A stretch of DNA of 7,667 nt from Rubrobacter sp. (GTDB taxonomy: Bacteria; Actinomycetota; Rubrobacteria; Rubrobacterales; Rubrobacteraceae): assembly GCA_016781635.1 (NCBI GenBank), contig JADDPY010000244.1:1-7667 (forward strand), written 5' to 3'. Both the position numbers and the translations under genes were made by a program. Positions 5,784-7,667 of this stretch are shown one piece after another. Under the pieces are notes generated by a model. That model saw only the letters and a program-made list of their open reading frames with translations. It searched no databases and was not told where the DNA came from. Within the stretch, counting starts at the first letter, position 1, and each line of letters starts with the position of its first letter.

Positions 5784-5814
5784 CGCACCGGAGCACGGGA
5801 AGCACCCCGGTGCG
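5784..5814 (-). terminator. Hairpin between the BI-1 and YugP genes (weak or partial terminator)
   Basis: CGCACCGG and CCGGTGCG form an 8-bp perfect stem with a 15-base loop, starting 10 bases after the BI-1 stop. The RNA continues UAUAUAUG rather than a clean U-run, so termination may be partial, letting some BI-1 transcripts reach YugP. Confidence 0.5.
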
Positions 5815-5823
5815 AGAGCTTTC

Positions 5824-6534
5824 TTACCTCTTGAGGGAAATAAGGATTCGCAGTACGTAGTAGAAGAGCAGCGCGACGGCGGCAAAGAGCGAGAGCGAGG
5901 CGGCGACGTACTGGTCGGTCCGGTAGTAGTGAAGCACGTTAGAGGTGCTGTAGAGGATGGAGGCGGCGGCGAGGCCGACCATCGCTACCGAGAATATAAC
6001 GCCGAGGCTGAACCCGAAGAGCAAGCTCGCCACGATGAGCCCCAGCGCCACGAGAGAGCCAACGACGATCGCGCCGCGCAAGAACGAGAAGTCCGCCCCG
6101 GTCGTGAACACGACCGCCGTGAGCCCGAGGAACAGCGCCCCGGTGACGATGCCCGCCGTGGGGATCAAGGTCGGGTCGTTGACATAAAAGACCGCGACAT
6201 ACAGCAGCGGCACGAAGATAAGCGCCTGCAGGGCTACGTAGATCCCGAGGCCGACGTACTGCAAGCCGCGCGAGGCTTCGGAGCGTGCCCAGCGGTCCGC
6301 GATCCACGAGGCCCCGATGAACAGCGCAAGCGTAAGCAGCCAGCTCTGCGTCAGATAACTCGCTAGGGTGCCTGCGAGGGGTGTGCTGAAGATCGCCACC
6401 TCAAGCAGTACGAAGGCGAGTATGGCCCCAGCGAGGTGGGCGTAGGTTTTACGGATAAACCCGGCGCGGGCGTCGGGCAGGGCGTAGGCTGCGGCACCGG
6501 GCCGCGAGCCGTACGAGGTGGTATTTAGTGCCAT
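5824..6534 (-). CDS. Bax inhibitor-1 / YccA-family (TMBIM) seven-helix membrane protein
   Basis: The protein is 236 residues, normal for the family. A polar N-terminus (1-24) precedes the family entry motif FIRKTYAHLAGAILAFVLLE (26-45). Seven hydrophobic stretches follow, at about 31-50, 60-80, 92-118, 124-146, 152-174, 177-198 and 209-233. The last part (SVAMVGLAAASILYSTSNVL, then YRTDQYVAASLSLFAAVALL) aligns with the conserved end of bacterial YetJ and YccA. The two Asp residues of the YetJ pH/calcium sensor (in LYDT and LYLD) are Ser196 and Ala219 here. Members are linked to calcium leak, membrane protein turnover or stress; a specific role is not visible. ATG 6534 has the SD AAGGGAG, eight or so bases upstream. 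The gene sits downstream of acs but behind a good terminator, so it is likely transcribed on its own, perhaps with YugP. Confidence 0.88.
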   Translation of the reverse strand: MALNTTSYGSRPGAAAYALPDARAGFIRKTYAHLAGAILAFVLLEVAIFSTPLAGTLASYLTQSWLLTLALFIGASWIADRWARSEASRGLQYVGLGIYVALQALIFVPLLYVAVFYVNDPTLIPTAGIVTGALFLGLTAVVFTTGADFSFLRGAIVVGSLVALGLIVASLLFGFSLGVIFSVAMVGLAAASILYSTSNVLHYYRTDQYVAASLSLFAAVALLFYYVLRILISLKR

Positions 6535-6542
6535 GCGGCAGT

Positions 6543-6574
6543 CTCCCTTGTCGTATAGATCGGGTAACAGGGAG
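6543..6574 (-). promoter_or_regulatory. Inverted repeat covering the BI-1 ribosome binding site
   Basis: CTCCCTTGT (6543-6551) and ACAGGGAG (6567-6574) pair over eight positions with one bulged base. In minus-strand RNA the right-hand arm is the SD AAGGGAG itself, so folding would hide it. A TACAAT at 6575-6580 could be the -10; if so the RNA would start inside the first arm, and the repeat would then be a DNA operator instead. Confidence 0.35.
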
Positions 6575-6590
6575 ATTGTACGACGGCACG

Positions 6591-6627
6591 AAAAAGGGGC
6601 AGGGTGTTTTGAGAGACCCCGCCCCTT
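6591..6627 (-). terminator. Intrinsic terminator of acs
   Basis: In minus-strand RNA, AAGGGGCGGGGU pairs with ACCCUGCCCCUU (12 pairs, one G-U) around a 10-base loop, with UUUUU at the end (6591-6595). On the plus strand the G-U becomes an A-C mismatch, so the element is directional. It lies 22 bases after the acs stop codon. Confidence 0.87.
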
Positions 6628-6649
6628 GTGTTACTTCGTTTTGTTTGGC

Positions 6650-7667
6650 TTACGTCTGGGCCGAAGCCTGCTTTTGGAGGTCATCGACGACGCTCGGGTC
6701 GGCGAGCGTCGTGGTGTCGCCGACATCCTGGTCGCCTTGGGCGATCTTCTTGAGGATGCGCCGCATGATCTTGCCGCTCCTCGTCTTGGGCAGGTCGTCG
6801 ACCGCCACCACCTGATCCGGCCTCGACGTCGGCCCTATCTCCGAGCGGACGTGGTCGCGGAGCTCCTTCATGAGCTCGTCGCTCGTCTCCCGGTCGCCCT
6901 CGAGGATCACGTACGCCCAGATCGCCTGGCCCTTGTCCTCGTCGGGCTTGCCGACGACCGCGGCTTCTGCGACGGCCTCGTGGCTCACCAGGGCGCTCTC
7001 GACCTCCGCCGACGAGACGCGGTGGCCCGAGACGTTCATCACGTCGTCGACCCTACCCGTGATGGTGTAGTAGCCCTCCTCGTCGCGCTTGGCCCCGTCG
7101 CCGACGAAGTAGATCTCCGGGCCGTACGTGTTGAAGTAGGTATCGCGGTAGCGCTCCGGGTCCTTGTACAGCGTCCTGAGCATACCGGGCCAGGGGCGCT
7201 TGATGACCAGGTTGCCCGATCCTGCGCCTTCGACCTCGTTGCCCTCCTCATCGTAGAGGCCCGGGAAGATGCCGGGGAACGGGAAGGTCGCGCTGCCGGG
7301 CTTGGCCGTGGTGAGGCCGGGGAGCGGGGTAATCAGGATCCCGCCGGTCTCCGTCTGCCACCAGGTGTCCACCACCGGGCAACGGCCCTCGCCGACGTTC
7401 TCGTAGTACCACACCCACGCCTTGGGGTTGATCGGCTCGCCCACGCTCCCCAGGACCCTCAAACTGGAGAGGTCGTGATTCTCCAGCGGCCCGGTCCCGA
7501 ACTTCATGAGGCCGCGGATAAGGGTCGGCGCGGTGTACAGGATGGTAACTTTGTGCCGCTCGACGATGTCCCAGAAGCGGTCGTTCTGGGGGTAGGTCGG
7601 CACCCCCTCGTACATGAGGGTCGTGGCGCCGTTGGCGAGCGGGCCGTAGAGGAGGTAGGAGTGGCCG
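6650..7667 (-). CDS. acs: Acetyl-CoA synthetase (AMP-forming), C-terminal half; N-terminus off right edge
   Basis: The open frame enters from the right edge and ends at TAA 6650-6652, giving 338 residues of a protein normally about 650. It begins [17 protein letters not shown], just before a Met that is internal, not a start. Visible ANL-family motifs: [39 protein letters not shown] (the A5 acyl/AMP site, near 7340-7372), [18 protein letters not shown], then the hinge and C-terminal domain [20 protein letters not shown] (near 7000-7057). Last comes [11 protein letters not shown] (6758-6790), with the catalytic lysine that is acetylated in other Acs proteins. The enzyme makes acetyl-CoA from acetate, CoA and ATP in the cytoplasm. 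The C-terminal stretch after the lysine ([20 protein letters not shown]) is the Acs type rather than propionyl- or acyl-CoA ligase. A strong terminator follows. I am confident in the name. Confidence 0.96.
   Translation of the reverse strand, partial: GHSYLLYGPLANGATTLMYEGVPTYPQNDRFWDIVERHKVTILYTAPTLIRGLMKFGTGPLENHDLSSLRVLGSVGEPINPKAWVWYYENVGEGRCPVVDTWWQTETGGILITPLPGLTTAKPGSATFPFPGIFPGLYDEEGNEVEGAGSGNLVIKRPWPGMLRTLYKDPERYRDTYFNTYGPEIYFVGDGAKRDEEGYYTITGRVDDVMNVSGHRVSSAEVESALVSHEAVAEAAVVGKPDEDKGQAIWAYVILEGDRETSDELMKELRDHVRSEIGPTSRPDQVVAVDDLPKTRSGKIMRRILKKIAQGDQDVGDTTTLADPSVVDDLQKQASAQT

Noticed and set aside
1..7667. Search for a defence system, CRISPR array, toxin-antitoxin pair, insertion sequence or integrase
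   Set aside because: No repeats with regular spacing, no transposase or nuclease motifs, and gene content is ordinary metabolic, envelope and regulatory genes.

Overview
The window looks like chromosomal DNA from a high-GC, thermotolerant-type actinobacterium; a Rubrobacter-like lineage is my best guess. This is inferred from strong G/C bias at third codon positions, several genes lacking a Shine-Dalgarno (SD) sequence, and the mix of gene families. No rRNA or other marker is present to settle it. I see no mobile element, CRISPR array, tRNA or prophage signature, and most of the window is ordinary core or house-keeping gene content.

Layout from left to right. Positions 1-178 (-) hold the N-terminus of an ECF-type sigma factor that runs off the left edge. 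After a 65-base divergent spacer, the only plus-strand gene (244-1461) encodes a GT87/DUF2029-type polyprenol-dependent glycosyltransferase. It collides tail to tail with a minus-strand GT39/PMT_2-type membrane glycosyltransferase (1372-3105). Their last 90 bases overlap, and each strand encodes a membrane helix there. Further right, all on the minus strand, come a Crp/Fnr-family regulator with an NtcA-like sensory domain (3271-3993), an unrecognised 206-residue protein (4135-4755), a YugP-type membrane zinc metallopeptidase (5012-5701, start corrected), a Bax-inhibitor-1/YccA-type seven-helix protein (5824-6534), and the C-terminal half of acetyl-CoA synthetase (6650-7667, off the right edge).

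Transcription units. Two convincing intrinsic terminators lie after acs (6591-6627) and after the metallopeptidase (4956-4985, with a UUCG tetraloop), so acs, the BI-1/YugP pair and the genes below 4756 are probably separate units. A weaker hairpin separates BI-1 from YugP. The regulator, the metallopeptidase and the BI-1 gene have clear SD sequences. The sigma factor, the 206-residue gene and the GT39 gene have none, but each has a -10-like hexamer where a leaderless mRNA would start.

Functional links. The two GT-C enzymes probably work in cell-envelope or lipid-linked glycan assembly, possibly near an envelope-stress sigma factor. YugP and BI-1 are both membrane proteins of the quality-control or stress type. 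The Crp-like regulator next to acs-type carbon metabolism is suggestive, but nothing in the sequence links them directly. I did not find a clearly new multi-gene system. The best leads are the bidirectionally coding overlap, the loss of the di-aspartyl sensor in the BI-1 protein, the atypical ligand pocket of the regulator, and the leaderless-start pattern.
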